From NCBI GenBank assembly GCA_903907985.1, contig CAIVQG010000065.1, forward strand, positions 1 to 64,000: a DNA stretch of 64,000 bases. The letters run 5' to 3'. The notes beneath the pieces were generated by a model. It was not told the DNA's origin and made no database searches. It saw only the letters and a program-made list of their open reading frames with translations. This document shows positions 8,092 to 17,257 of this stretch, piece after piece; position 1 is the stretch's first letter, and each line of letters starts with the position of its first letter. The DNA is from an uncultured delta proteobacterium. GTDB taxonomy: Bacteria > Desulfobacterota > Syntrophia > Syntrophales > Smithellaceae. A program made the translations under genes and the position numbers.

Positions 8092-8760
8092 ATGAATAAA
8101 AAAATGATCATTACCATCGATGGGCCGGCTGGTGCCGGAAAAAGTACCGTGAGTAAAATGCTGGCAAAAAGGCTGGGCTATATTTATTTGGACACCGGTT
8201 CACTATATCGTGCGTTAGCGTATAAAGCTCTCAAAGATAAAATTGTTTTGGATGATGATTCCGCATTGGATAGTTTATGTTCTAATATTAGTATTGTTTT
8301 AAAAAAAATTGACGGTCAAATGAAGGTATATGTCGATGGTGAAGATGTCGGGGATAAAATCCGTACGGAAGAAATTGGCCTGACTGCATCAAAAATATCG
8401 GCTTTTGCCATTGTTCGTCAAAGGTTGCTTCAACTGCAAAGAGAAGCGGGCGCTCAGGGTGGCATTGTCACAGAAGGCCGGGACATGGGGTCGGTAGTGT
8501 TTCCGCATGCCGATTATAAGTTCTATCTTGATGCCGATATTGAAGAAAGAATAAAAAGGAGACATAAGGAGCTTTTCGGCAAGGGCAATACATCTGAGCT
8601 TCAATCGATTCAAAAAGATATGTTAGTAAGGGATAAGCAGGATTCAAAACGCGAAATAGCACCATTAAGACCAACTTCATCCTCCATAATCATCGATTCG
8701 ACAAAATTATCCGTGCCGGAAGTCATAGAAAAAATTATTCAGCAAATGTCAAGCAAATAA
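8092..8760 (+). CDS. cmk: Cytidylate kinase
   Basis: 222 aa, the normal length. Phosphorylates CMP and dCMP with ATP in pyrimidine nucleotide synthesis. P-loop GPAGAGKS at residues 11-18, then YLDTGSLYRA, EGRDMGSVVFP and the lid segment with REIAPLRPT. It is followed by rpsA after 118 bp, the classical cmk-rpsA order. No unusual features. Confidence 0.97.
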   Translation: MNKKMIITIDGPAGAGKSTVSKMLAKRLGYIYLDTGSLYRALAYKALKDKIVLDDDSALDSLCSNISIVLKKIDGQMKVYVDGEDVGDKIRTEEIGLTASKISAFAIVRQRLLQLQREAGAQGGIVTEGRDMGSVVFPHADYKFYLDADIEERIKRRHKELFGKGNTSELQSIQKDMLVRDKQDSKREIAPLRPTSSSIIIDSTKLSVPEVIEKIIQQMSSK

Positions 8761-8878
8761 CCTGCTCCCGAATGCAAAACAACGAAAATTACGCTGGAAT
8801 TATCTTGCTATTTAATTTTCAGTATGTTACGCAATAAAGATTATCAAGATTTATAAAAAACAGGGGGGTGTTGGTTTA

Positions 8879-10642
8879 ATGGTTAACAATAATAACTTAA
8901 ACTTTGCTAAAGAAAAGGAAGATGATGTAAACAACAATTCAGTGATTCACGCGTTTCAATCCAAAGATGATGATGTTGGTTTTAAAGAACTCTATGAGCA
9001 GAGTCTCAATCAAATACAGTACGGAGATATCGCTACCGGCAAAGTAGTGCAAATTAATGCAGATACGGTAATGGTCGATGTTGGTTGGAAAACCGAAGGT
9101 TTTATACCAGCACGAGAACTTAGAGATGCACAAGGGAATATTAATGTTTCTGTTGGTGATGATATTGTCGTCTTCATTGACAAAAGAGACTCCGAAGGAA
9201 ATTTGATTTTATCCAGAGAAAAAGCGGCAAAACTCAAAGTCTGGGATGAGATTAAGAACGTCTGTGAAAATAATATTCCCATAAAAGGTAAAGTTATTGA
9301 AAAGGTTAAGGGTGGCCTTTCCATTGATATCGGTGTGATTGCCTTCTTGCCCGGCTCACAGATTGATACCCGGCCAATCAAAGATCTGGATAGATTTGTC
9401 GGCCAGACGCTGGATTTTCATATATTAAAATATGACCGGAAGCGCAATAATGTTGTTTTATCGCGCCGGTCGATTGTGGCGGCAGAACGAGAAACAGAAA
9501 AGAAAGATACATTAAGCAATATTAAAGAAGGAAGCATTGTTGAAGGTGTTATTAAAAATATTACCGACTACGGTATTTTTGTTGATTTAGGCGGAATAGA
9601 CGGTCTGCTTCATGTTACTGATATTTCCTGGGGACGGATCGCCAAGCCTGCAGAGACATTCCATAAGGGCGACAAAATTAAGGTCAAAGTTCTTTCCTTT
9701 GACTGCGAGAAAGAAAAAGTTTCGTTAGGTTTGAAACAGTTGACAGAAAATCCCTGGGGAAATATTACTGAAAAGTATCCGGTTGGCGCATTAGTTAACG
9801 GTAAGGTTGTAAATCTGACTGACTATGGAGTTTTTGTCGAATTAGAGCCCGGAGTTGAGGGGTTGGTGCATATCTCCGAAATGTATTGGACTCGAGAAAT
9901 CAAGCATCCGTCCAAAGTATTGAATGTTGGTGAAACGATAAATGTGGTTGTTTTGGAAGTAAATCCCGAAGCCAAAAGAGTATCTTTAAGTTTGAAACAA
10001 ACATCGGCAAATCCATGGGAAAAACTTCGAGAAAAATATAAGGCGGGAACGGTTGTTAAAGGCATAGTCCGGAATATAACTAATTTCGGTGTTTTTATTG
10101 GTATTGAAGAGGGAATTGACGGATTAGTCCATGTTTCCGACATATCCTGGAAGCATCGGGTAACTCATCCGGCGGAGCATTTTAAAAAAGGTCAGGAAGT
10201 TGAAGCTGTTGTTTTAAATGTAGATATAGAGAACGAAAAGTTTTCTCTGGGCATAAAGCAAATTGAAAAGAATCCATGGGAAGATCTGGCGCAAAAATAT
10301 GCTCCGGGCAGTGTTGTTACGGGGAAGATAACTAACTTTACCGATTTTGGAATTTTTGTGGAAATTGAAGAAGGTATCGAAGGTCTTGTCCATATTTCTG
10401 AGATAAGCCAGAAACGCGTTAAGACCTCTTCAGAACTTTATTCAGTGGGAGATACTGTGTCGGCTTTTGTAAAGAGTATTGATACAAAATCCAAGAAAAT
10501 CCGGTTGAGTATTAAAGATATGGAAGCTCCACCTCCGACTCCGTCGTCTAACCAGTATATTAATAATACGGAAAATCTTGGTTCTAACCTGGCCCAGGCG
10601 CTGGCGGAAGTAAAAATCGGAAACGCCAAAAAAGGTGAATAA
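8879..10642 (+). CDS. rpsA: 30S ribosomal protein S1
   Basis: 587 aa. Six S1 OB-fold repeats; repeats 3-6 are very similar and each has the pattern TDYGIFVDL...GLLHVTDIS.W. It brings mRNA to the 30S subunit, especially where the Shine-Dalgarno is weak. It lies in the conserved cmk-rpsA-sppA-IHF/HU order; sppA starts 4 bp after the stop. A G6 run (CAGGGGGG) precedes the ATG by about 10 nt. Confidence 0.97.
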   Translation: MVNNNNLNFAKEKEDDVNNNSVIHAFQSKDDDVGFKELYEQSLNQIQYGDIATGKVVQINADTVMVDVGWKTEGFIPARELRDAQGNINVSVGDDIVVFIDKRDSEGNLILSREKAAKLKVWDEIKNVCENNIPIKGKVIEKVKGGLSIDIGVIAFLPGSQIDTRPIKDLDRFVGQTLDFHILKYDRKRNNVVLSRRSIVAAERETEKKDTLSNIKEGSIVEGVIKNITDYGIFVDLGGIDGLLHVTDISWGRIAKPAETFHKGDKIKVKVLSFDCEKEKVSLGLKQLTENPWGNITEKYPVGALVNGKVVNLTDYGVFVELEPGVEGLVHISEMYWTREIKHPSKVLNVGETINVVVLEVNPEAKRVSLSLKQTSANPWEKLREKYKAGTVVKGIVRNITNFGVFIGIEEGIDGLVHVSDISWKHRVTHPAEHFKKGQEVEAVVLNVDIENEKFSLGIKQIEKNPWEDLAQKYAPGSVVTGKITNFTDFGIFVEIEEGIEGLVHISEISQKRVKTSSELYSVGDTVSAFVKSIDTKSKKIRLSIKDMEAPPPTPSSNQYINNTENLGSNLAQALAEVKIGNAKKGE

Positions 10643-10645
10643 AGC

Positions 10646-11542
10646 ATGAGAAAACATCCGGTAATTTTTGGAATGCTTTTGCTTATTGTTCTGACAGGTG
10701 TGTTTTATATATTCTTTTATGGAATCGGTGCTAGCTCGGGAAAGACAAAAGGTTTTTCTTTAAATCACAAAATCGGTGTTGTTAGTGTTACCGGTGTGAT
10801 TACGGATTCGCGGGAAACTATCGAACAATTGGAAGATTTTGGCAAGGATGATTCTATTGCAGCTGTGGTCCTGCGAATTGATTCACCGGGTGGTGGTGTC
10901 GCTGCTTCGCAAGAAATTTATGATACTGTTGTTGAGTTGAAGAAACAAAAAAAAGTTGTGGCATCAATGGGATCAGTTGCCGCTTCCGGTGGATTATTAA
11001 TTGCGTGTAGTGCTGATAAAATTGTTGCTAATCCCGGTACAATCACGGGAAGTATTTCGGCAATCATGCAATTTGCCAATGTCGAGGAACTGTTCAAAAA
11101 AATAGGACTGAAGGCTTCGACTGTCAAAAGCGGCAAATATAAAGATATTGGCTCACCTTTAAGAGCGATGACTCCGGAAGAAAGAAAAATTATCCAGGAT
11201 TTGGTTGATGACATTTACAATCAATTTGTTGATGTTATTGTCCGTGATCGTAAGATGTCTCGGGAAAAGGTTATTAATATTGCTGATGGCAGGGTTTTCT
11301 CCGGACGTCAGGCAAAGGAATATGGGTTAGTTGATAAGCTGGGAGACATAGGAGCTGCCGCTAAGTTAGCAAGTCAGTTATCCGGGAAAGCTGGGAAGTA
11401 TGACATCATATATCCTAAGAAAAAACGTGCATCAATATTTGATTATGTATTTGAAAGTGCAGCCAACCAATTTAGCCGCTCTTTGAAAGAGAAAGTTGAA
11501 AATTGGGGCGGTGTCGGTTATTTATATAATCCTTCTTTATAA
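10646..11542 (+). CDS. sppA: Signal peptide peptidase SppA (S49 protease)
   Basis: 298 aa, the short single-domain form. One N-terminal membrane anchor (about residues 7-27), then the S49 fold: DSPGGGV, the nucleophile in VAASGG (Ser114) and the catalytic-Lys region SGKYKD (about 162-167). It digests signal peptides left in the inner membrane. It starts 3 nt after the rpsA stop and runs into the HU/IHF gene, so it belongs to the same transcript. Confidence 0.95.
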   Translation: MRKHPVIFGMLLLIVLTGVFYIFFYGIGASSGKTKGFSLNHKIGVVSVTGVITDSRETIEQLEDFGKDDSIAAVVLRIDSPGGGVAASQEIYDTVVELKKQKKVVASMGSVAASGGLLIACSADKIVANPGTITGSISAIMQFANVEELFKKIGLKASTVKSGKYKDIGSPLRAMTPEERKIIQDLVDDIYNQFVDVIVRDRKMSREKVINIADGRVFSGRQAKEYGLVDKLGDIGAAAKLASQLSGKAGKYDIIYPKKKRASIFDYVFESAANQFSRSLKEKVENWGGVGYLYNPSL

Positions 11543-11557
11543 AGTGTGAAAGTAACT

Positions 11558-11839
11558 ATGACAAAAAGAGATTTAATAGTTAAACTACAGGAAACGCTGA
11601 AAGTTTATTCCCACAAAGACGTTGCTTATGCCGTAAACATCATATTTGATTCGATGGTGGATGCTTTAAAGTGTGGTGAGCGCATTGAAATCCGAGGATT
11701 TGGCAATATGACTGTGCGGGAAAGAAAATCACGCATAGGGCGTAATCCAAAATCCGGCGCCAAAGTAAAACTGGAAAAAAGAAAAGCCCCTTTTTTTAAA
11801 ACAGGAAAAGAACTGCGATTAAAGGTTGATAAAAAATGA
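11558..11839 (+). CDS. HU/IHF-family DNA-bending protein (IHF beta-like)
   Basis: 93 aa from ATG at 11558; a GTG at 11546 would add four residues, but MTKRDLI aligns with the usual IHF-beta start. The typical DNA-binding arm is present (GFGNMTVRERKSRIGRNPK) with the family C-terminus FKTGKELR. It bends DNA as a dimer. Position after rpsA matches ihfB of gammaproteobacteria, but HU and IHF cannot be separated firmly by eye. The stop overlaps the next start (ATGA). Confidence 0.9.
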   Translation: MTKRDLIVKLQETLKVYSHKDVAYAVNIIFDSMVDALKCGERIEIRGFGNMTVRERKSRIGRNPKSGAKVKLEKRKAPFFKTGKELRLKVDKK

Positions 11840-12609
11840 CTTATAATACGATTCTCCTGGAGAAAAAAAACGGGTATGCGGTAGTAAAGCTTAACCGGCC
11901 GGAAGAAATGAATGCGATTTCCAGAGAAATGCATCATGAATTGACTGAAGTATTTATTGATCTGGAAAACGATCCGGAAGTCAAAGCAATAATTATTACC
12001 GGTGGAGAATATATTTTTTCCGCAGGTATGGACATCAAAGAAATAGCTGTCATCTCTGATGCGGAGGTTGATGCATATTTTGAATCAGCAGTGACCTATT
12101 TGGGAAAGATTTATTCATGCAAAAAGCCGTTGATTGCGGCAGTTGGTGGATTTGCTCTGGGGGGCGGATTTAATTTAGTGGCGATTTGCGATCTAGTTGT
12201 GGCTTCGGAAAGTGCCATTTTTTGTCACCCTGAATTAAAATTCGGATTCAATCCGCTTTTTTATCCTTTAAGCCAAATTGTCGGGATCGCTAAAGCAAAA
12301 GAAATTGTTATGCTTGGTGAACCTATCGGGGCTAATGAAGCCCTTAAAATTGGTCTGATCAATAAAGTTGCACCTCCGGAAAAATTCATGGAGGAAGCAG
12401 AAAATATGGCAGCAATATTGACCAAACGATCAGCTAAAGCATTGGAAGAGCTTAAAAAGATTACAGCGGTTGTACCTGGCATGGATAAAATTGCTGCTCT
12501 CGAATTAGAATTTACTATTTCGGCACATCTTTTTGCCCGTGACGAGCGGAAGCTTCACATGAGTGAAGTCCTCTTTTTAGAGAAACTGCGTAAGAAAAAA
12601 CAAAAATAA
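11836..12609 (+). CDS. Enoyl-CoA hydratase/isomerase (crotonase) family protein
   Basis: 257 aa, family length. Oxyanion-hole segments: FSAGMDIKEI and GGFALGGGFNLVAICD. One acidic residue in the usual first catalytic-Glu position (HPELKFG); the second Glu found in true hydratases is not obvious (the block reads NPLFYPLSQIVG), so this may be an isomerase or other crotonase rather than a classical hydratase. It is translationally coupled to the HU/IHF gene by a 4-bp overlap, an odd partner, and is probably carried on the rpsA operon transcript. Confidence 0.85.
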   Translation: MTYNTILLEKKNGYAVVKLNRPEEMNAISREMHHELTEVFIDLENDPEVKAIIITGGEYIFSAGMDIKEIAVISDAEVDAYFESAVTYLGKIYSCKKPLIAAVGGFALGGGFNLVAICDLVVASESAIFCHPELKFGFNPLFYPLSQIVGIAKAKEIVMLGEPIGANEALKIGLINKVAPPEKFMEEAENMAAILTKRSAKALEELKKITAVVPGMDKIAALELEFTISAHLFARDERKLHMSEVLFLEKLRKKKQK

Positions 12610-12613
12610 ATTA

Positions 12614-12898
12614 TTACAGGTTATCCCAGTCATTTCCCGGTGCAGCAAAATCTTTGAGTTGGTCTCTTCTTTTTTTATGCTGAAGTTTTTTCAGGGCCTT
12701 AGCTTCAATTTGGCGGATTCTTTCCCGAGTAACACCCATCATGTCACCTACTTCTTCCAGAGTAAATGGTCCATAATTGCAGGCAACCCATGTGCAATTT
12801 AAAAACGCTTCATTTTTCAGACGCCATTCGCAAGTAGTATCGAGACAAACTTCAGCAATTAAAGTTGCCTTTTTCTTGCACTTATATATATTAATCAT
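12614..12898 (-). CDS. Small orphan sigma-70 region 4-like DNA-binding protein
   Basis: 94 aa. The C-terminal half is a sigma-70 region 4 helix-turn-helix: [20 protein letters not shown], then EAKALKKLQ. Regions 1-3 are absent, so it cannot be a sigma factor alone. The N-terminal half has five cysteines (YKC, VCLDTTC, NC, AC), possibly a metal or disulfide site. Such stand-alone region-4 proteins occur in deltaproteobacteria; they may act as anti-sigma-like or -35 recognising regulators. A promoter is predicted upstream at 12937-12965. Confidence 0.75.
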   Translation of the reverse strand: MINIYKCKKKATLIAEVCLDTTCEWRLKNEAFLNCTWVACNYGPFTLEEVGDMMGVTRERIRQIEAKALKKLQHKKRRDQLKDFAAPGNDWDNL

Positions 12899-12936
12899 CG
12901 ATTAAAACCCTCAGTTGTATTTAATTATTTTTTGTC

Positions 12937-12965
12937 TTCTTATTGCTCTTTAGTTATTTTGTCAA
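12937..12965 (-). promoter_or_regulatory. Predicted sigma-70 promoter for the region-4 protein
   Basis: Minus strand: TTGACA (12960-12965), 17-bp spacer, TAAGAA (12937-12942), about 40 nt upstream of the ATG at 12898. Confidence 0.45.
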
Positions 12966-13092
12966 TAAAAATATATGATTATTGATTACTGTCTTATGTA
13001 AATAATTGATAGTGAAATATCAAGAAATGCTTAAGTAAAAAAATAATCACGTTAACAGGGCGAAAAAAGTTTGTAGAAATTAAAAAGCTTTA

Positions 13093-13425
13093 TTAGAAAG
13101 CCATTTTTTCTGCCGGTCTTCTTTCCGGTACATAGTTATGCTCAAATTTACCTTGATTCCATCTCATTGAAACGTATAAATTACAATAACAACTGCCATA
13201 TTCTTTTACATCATCCGGACGGTAAGCGCATGGACAAAAAATATCACGATCTTTTTCGCGATTACCAGTTGCCAGGCGGCAGGGACAAGACATATATCCG
13301 TAACGTTCCTTATTTACAAGGATGTCTTTGAGAATTGCTAAAACCCATTCTTTATCTTTATTAAAGAAAAAACCTTTAGGTTCCTGAGTATTTCTAAGCA
13401 TTTCGTATAGTTCTTCCGAAGTCAT
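13093..13425 (-). CDS. Ferredoxin-thioredoxin reductase catalytic-chain-like protein
   Basis: 110 aa from ATG at 13425. Six or more cysteines in FTR-beta style: MSCPCRLATG, FCPCAYRP, SCYCNLY. In plants and cyanobacteria the FTR catalytic chain binds a [4Fe-4S] cluster and transfers ferredoxin electrons to thioredoxin; related short proteins occur in anaerobes with unusual thioredoxin systems. The last motif is CYC rather than the common CHC. The longer frame opening at 13488 lies inside the glutaredoxin gene; the stop/start arrangement TGA-C-ATG supports the start chosen here and tight coupling to that gene. Confidence 0.8.
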   Translation of the reverse strand: MTSEELYEMLRNTQEPKGFFFNKDKEWVLAILKDILVNKERYGYMSCPCRLATGNREKDRDIFCPCAYRPDDVKEYGSCYCNLYVSMRWNQGKFEHNYVPERRPAEKMAF

Positions 13426-13426
13426 G

Positions 13427-13675
13427 TCAGATACCCAGTGCTTCCCTAATGTCATGTTCCCGGAAGCCGACGATGACCTTATTGCCAATTATAATGGTCG
13501 GAAACGAACGTTGCGGATTATATTGGACAACTTCGTTCAATATGTTTTCTCTTTCAGAACCTTGAAGCAAATCTACATCATTGAATTCAAAGGGAATATC
13601 GTTCTCTATTAGAAATTTTTTTGCAGCTTTGCAATGACTGCATGTGCTCAATGTATATATTTTTACTTTGTGCAT
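13427..13675 (-). CDS. Glutaredoxin-family redox protein
   Basis: 82 aa from ATG at 13675; a GTG at 13687 would add four residues, but GAGGTG is spaced for the ATG. Redox motif CSHC (Cys12, Cys15), cis-Pro block SFPTIIIG and GFREHDIREAL at the end. It is coupled to the FTR-like protein by one nucleotide, which suggests that the FTR-like protein reduces this CxxC protein from ferredoxin. Alternative: a thioredoxin-like NrdH. Confidence 0.85.
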   Translation of the reverse strand: MHKVKIYTLSTCSHCKAAKKFLIENDIPFEFNDVDLLQGSERENILNEVVQYNPQRSFPTIIIGNKVIVGFREHDIREALGI

Positions 13676-13758
13676 GATTATTAACACCTCAGAATTGATT
13701 ACTATAAATATATGTTTTCTGAATAATATGTCAAGCTAATACGTAGTAAAATTATGGC

Positions 13759-13787
13759 TTGACATATTGCAGAGCAACATATATACA
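13759..13787 (+). promoter_or_regulatory. Strong predicted sigma-70 promoter upstream of EF-G
   Basis: TTGACA (13759-13764), 17-bp spacer, TATACA (13782-13787). It is divergent from the glutaredoxin gene and 130 bp before the EF-G start. Confidence 0.6.
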
Positions 13788-13818
13788 AAACAAAATCAAG
13801 ATGCTCGTTAACGATGGA

Positions 13819-13862
13819 TCCCCACATCTGGCAGAGACTCTTCCAAATGAGGGGATTTTTTT
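13819..13862 (+). terminator. Rho-independent terminator inside the EF-G leader
   Basis: TCCCC (13819-13823) pairs with GGGGA (13851-13855), and the stem continues inward with CAT/ATG and TGG/CCA (10 of 12 positions paired); an 11-nt loop and TTTTTTT follow. With the promoter at 13759 it would yield a transcript of about 70 nt, so it is either a small RNA or an attenuator of EF-G. Confidence 0.65.
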
Positions 13863-13917
13863 ATCGAGAGTTAATAGTTTCAGTATATGATTATTTTAAG
13901 GAAGGTTAATAGGAAAA

Positions 13918-16005
13918 ATGAAGATCGACGATGTAAAAATTCGTAATATTGGTATAAGTGCTCATATTGATTCCGGGAAAACGACTCTTACCGAAAGAAT
14001 TCTTTTCTACACAAAAAGAATTCATGCCATTCATGACGTCAAAGGAAAAGATGGCGTGGGGGCAACAATGGATTCTATGGAATTAGAAAAAGAACGCGGA
14101 ATTACAATAGCTTCTGCAGCTACCTATTGCGAATGGAACGGTTATGAGATAAATATTATTGATACTCCCGGTCATGTCGATTTTACAATCGAGGTGGAAA
14201 GATCGCTGCGGGTTTTAGATGGTGCAATTCTTGTTTTATGCGCCGTCGGCGGTGTTCAATCCCAATCAATTACTGTTGATATGCAAATGAAGAGATATAA
14301 AGTCCCCTGTATTGCTTTTGTTAACAAATGTGATCGCAGTGGTGCTAATCCTTTTCGTGTTATCAGTCAGCTTCGAGCTAAACTGGGACATAATGCGATA
14401 GCAATGCAGATTCCCATCGGCCTGGAAACGGCAGCGGAAGGTGTAGTAGATTTAGTCAGCATGAAAGCGCTTTATTTTGACGGAGATAATGGGGAAATAA
14501 TCCGTACTGAAGAAATTCCTCAAAATCTTTTAGCCGAATCAAAATCAAAAAGGGATGAATTGATTGATGCTGCATCGATATTCTCTGATGAACTAACTGA
14601 AGCGATTCTGGAAGAAAAAGAAATTACCCCGGATTTGCTTTATGCGGCCGTGCGGAAAGGCACTTTAAAAAGAGAAATTACTCCTGTTTATATGGGGTCT
14701 GCCTATAAAAATAAAGCAGTTCAGCCCATGCTGGACGGAGTGAACTATCTTTTACCATGCCCTTCGGAAGTAGAAAATATCGCGCTGGATATGGAAAAGA
14801 ATGAAGAACCGATTGTTTTGGAAAATGATCCGGATAAACCAATAGTGGCGCTGGCTTTTAAACTGGAAGATGGCAAATATGGTCAACTGACTTATATCCG
14901 TGTTTATCAGGGGACGGTATCCAAAGGATCGACAATAGTTAATGTCCGGAGCGGAAAAAAAGTTAAAGTCGGTCGTGTTGTCCGCATGCATGCTGACCAG
15001 ATGGAAGAAGTTGAGAATCTGCAATCCGGATACATTGGCGCTCTTTTCGGAATTGAATGCTCCTCCGGAGATACTTTTGTTTCTCAAGGTCTCAATCTGA
15101 CGATGACTTCCATGTATGTCCCGAAACCGGTTATTTCCCTGGCTATATCGCCGAAGGACAATAAATCACAAATGGCCATGTCTAAGGCTTTAAACAGATT
15201 CTCCAAGGAAGACCCGACATTTAAAACTTTTGTCGATCCGGAAACAAATGAAACCATCATCGAAGGAATGGGCGAACTGCATTTGGATATTTATGTGGAA
15301 AGAATGCGGCGTGAGTACGGCGCTGATGTTAATACCGGTAATCCCCGAGTTGCCTACCGTGAAACAATAACCCAGCGCGCTGATTTCAATTATACCCATA
15401 AGAAACAGACTGGTGGCTCTGGTCAATTCGGACGGATTGCCGGGTGGATTGAACCAATTAGTGATGCCGAATTTGTTTTTGAAAATAAAATATTCGGTGG
15501 TTCTATTCCCACACAATACATTCCTGCCTGCGAAAAGGGCTTTAAACAAAGCATGGAAAAAGGTCCCAAGTTGGAATTTCCAATTACCGGAGTGAAAGTA
15601 GTTATTAATGACGGTGCTTTTCATGCCGTTGACTCTTCGGATATGGCCTTTCAGGCTGCGGCACGTGGTGCATTTCGGGAAGCATATCTTCGGGCGAAAC
15701 CGGTTATCCATGAACCGATTATGAAGGTCGTTGTCGAAACTCCGCCAGAATTCCAGGGACCGGTTATGGGACTCTTAAATCAACGCCGCGGTATGATTAT
15801 CGGCTCACAGGATGAAGGTGTTATGTGCGTAATTGAATCGCAAATACCACTGGCGGAAATGTTTGGCTTCTCTACTGTGCTGCGTTCATCAACGCAAGGT
15901 AAGGCCCAGTTTACGATGGAATTTGCCCATTACAGGCAGGTTCCCCAGGCGATTGCCGAAAAAATCGCTCTGGAAGTAGCTCAAAACAAGAAAACGGCCG
16001 CCTGA
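13918..16005 (+). CDS. Elongation factor G (EF-G paralogue type)
   Basis: 695 aa, full length. GTPase that translocates the ribosome. G1 AHIDSGKTT (residues 15-23), switch regions with RGIT, G3 DTPGHVDF and G4 NKCD (canonical NKMD/NKLD), followed by domains II-V ([13 protein letters not shown]; the C-terminal [17 protein letters not shown]). It is not within a str (rpsL-rpsG-tuf) operon, so it is likely a second EF-G copy rather than the housekeeping one; I therefore leave the symbol empty. It sits behind a promoter plus a leader terminator. Confidence 0.93.
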   Translation: MKIDDVKIRNIGISAHIDSGKTTLTERILFYTKRIHAIHDVKGKDGVGATMDSMELEKERGITIASAATYCEWNGYEINIIDTPGHVDFTIEVERSLRVLDGAILVLCAVGGVQSQSITVDMQMKRYKVPCIAFVNKCDRSGANPFRVISQLRAKLGHNAIAMQIPIGLETAAEGVVDLVSMKALYFDGDNGEIIRTEEIPQNLLAESKSKRDELIDAASIFSDELTEAILEEKEITPDLLYAAVRKGTLKREITPVYMGSAYKNKAVQPMLDGVNYLLPCPSEVENIALDMEKNEEPIVLENDPDKPIVALAFKLEDGKYGQLTYIRVYQGTVSKGSTIVNVRSGKKVKVGRVVRMHADQMEEVENLQSGYIGALFGIECSSGDTFVSQGLNLTMTSMYVPKPVISLAISPKDNKSQMAMSKALNRFSKEDPTFKTFVDPETNETIIEGMGELHLDIYVERMRREYGADVNTGNPRVAYRETITQRADFNYTHKKQTGGSGQFGRIAGWIEPISDAEFVFENKIFGGSIPTQYIPACEKGFKQSMEKGPKLEFPITGVKVVINDGAFHAVDSSDMAFQAAARGAFREAYLRAKPVIHEPIMKVVVETPPEFQGPVMGLLNQRRGMIIGSQDEGVMCVIESQIPLAEMFGFSTVLRSSTQGKAQFTMEFAHYRQVPQAIAEKIALEVAQNKKTAA

Positions 16006-16085
16006 TACTGGGAAAAATGTTAAGAAATACTGCCGCGTTAAGACGTGAAGAAAATATAATCCATTTAACGTATAAGGATATCATA

Positions 16086-16787
16086 ATGCTGAAAAAAGAA
16101 ATAATATACCGTAACCCGTTGCTTAATCTAGGTTATGAACATGAAGACATCCTGCCCAACGGAGGATTAGGGGCCGTTTTAGCACATGCCGGAGTAGGTA
16201 AAACCGCCTTGCTAGTTCAGGTGGCTTTAAACATGATGATCAGAGAAGAATCTGTTTTACATGTGAGCCTGCAGGATGCCGTGAGCAAGGTTGATGTCTG
16301 GTATCATGAACTGTTTCACAATATTGCCGAAAATTTCAATGAAGCCGAAATAAAAGAATATTGGGATAGAATTCAGGCTTACCGGTTTATTATGACATTC
16401 AGGGTGGAAAGTTTCAGTGTTGCCACATTGGAAGAGCGTTTAACAGATTTGCTGGAACAAAATATTTTTAAGCCGCATACCGTAATTATTGACGGATTGA
16501 AATTTGATGAAGCAGGACGGGGACAACTTGCGTTTTTAAAGGAACTGGCGAAAAAGTATGCAATGAGAATATGGTTTACGGTGCACGCCCATCGCCATGA
16601 ACGTCCCGCAGATAATGGTCTGCCGGTTTCTTTCCTGCATGTGGCCGATCTCTTCGATGTTATTGTTCAGTTGGAAGCAAAGGCTGATGAAGTCTATATT
16701 AAAGCTCTGAAAGGTCAGTCGCCAGATGCAAAACAAGATTCATTGCTGTTGGATCCGGCAACTATGCTGATTAAAAACGGCAAATGA
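16086..16787 (+). CDS. P-loop ATPase of RecA/KaiC type, function unknown
   Basis: 233 aa from ATG at 16086 (AAGGAT 7 nt upstream); a longer reading from ATG at 16017 lacks a good ribosome site. Walker A LAHAGVGKTALL (about residues 32-43), hydrophobic beta strand and Asp VIIDGLKFDE as likely Walker B, and WFTVHAH further on. The fold looks like a single RecA/KaiC/DnaB-like ATPase domain with no added domain. It begins 80 bp after EF-G on the same strand. Role unknown. Confidence 0.65.
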   Translation: MLKKEIIYRNPLLNLGYEHEDILPNGGLGAVLAHAGVGKTALLVQVALNMMIREESVLHVSLQDAVSKVDVWYHELFHNIAENFNEAEIKEYWDRIQAYRFIMTFRVESFSVATLEERLTDLLEQNIFKPHTVIIDGLKFDEAGRGQLAFLKELAKKYAMRIWFTVHAHRHERPADNGLPVSFLHVADLFDVIVQLEAKADEVYIKALKGQSPDAKQDSLLLDPATMLIKNGK

Positions 16788-17193
16788 TGCTGATTTGCAC
16801 TCGTTTGTCCGTCATTAGTGCCTGTGTTATCTGATTATCAAGATAAATAATGCGCCGTATTTCTGCCTGTCGAATGACGGGGGAACTTCTTTTTTATAAA
16901 CGGTATGTATGATGAAGCTCCTTCCATAAATACCAATTATGCTTACTGAATTTGATATACAGCAACAAATAAAGAAAAATTCAGCATATTCTCTCTTCAT
17001 TGATATTCAACTCAATAAAGATTTAATCACCCCATGTTTCTCGAAATCCAATATTGTGATTTTCTCCTTAACGTAAATGAAGCAAACAGTTAGGAGGTGT
17101 CTTTCAAATCATTTACAGCCATAGAGTGACATAATCATATCGGGCTGTTAGGTGGTGACATAATCAGATAGCAATAAAAAATAATTTTTTTTC
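16788..17193. other. Non-coding region with short direct repeats
   Basis: No supported gene over about 400 bp. GTGACATAATCA occurs twice (17126-17137 and 17155-17166) with GTTAGGTG between, and GTTAGGAGGTG lies just upstream at about 17090-17100. The pattern resembles a leftover end of an insertion sequence, but no transposase remnant is visible. Confidence 0.4.
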
Positions 17194-17241
17194 TTGACAT
17201 CAAATCGATGTTATAGTTAGTTAAGCAACAGTTGGTTGGTT
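17194..17241 (+). promoter_or_regulatory. Candidate promoter with TetR-style operator
   Basis: TTGACA at 17194-17199, with TATAGT nearby (13 bp away, short spacing) and TTAGTT at the 17-bp position, so the -10 is unsure. Immediately downstream is a 7-5-7 inverted repeat AAGCAAC / GTTGGTT (17223-17229 and 17235-17241, one mismatch), the size expected for a TetR-family operator. It could be the target of the TetR encoded at 29398. Confidence 0.35.
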
Positions 17242-17257
17242 GTCCAATCAAAAAGGT

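Noticed and set aside
13918-16005. Housekeeping str operon EF-G
   Set aside because: No rpsL, rpsG or tuf adjacent and the G4 motif is NKCD, so it is better treated as a paralogue.
17126-17166. CRISPR-like direct repeats
   Set aside because: Only two 12-bp units with 17-bp spacing; too short and too few.
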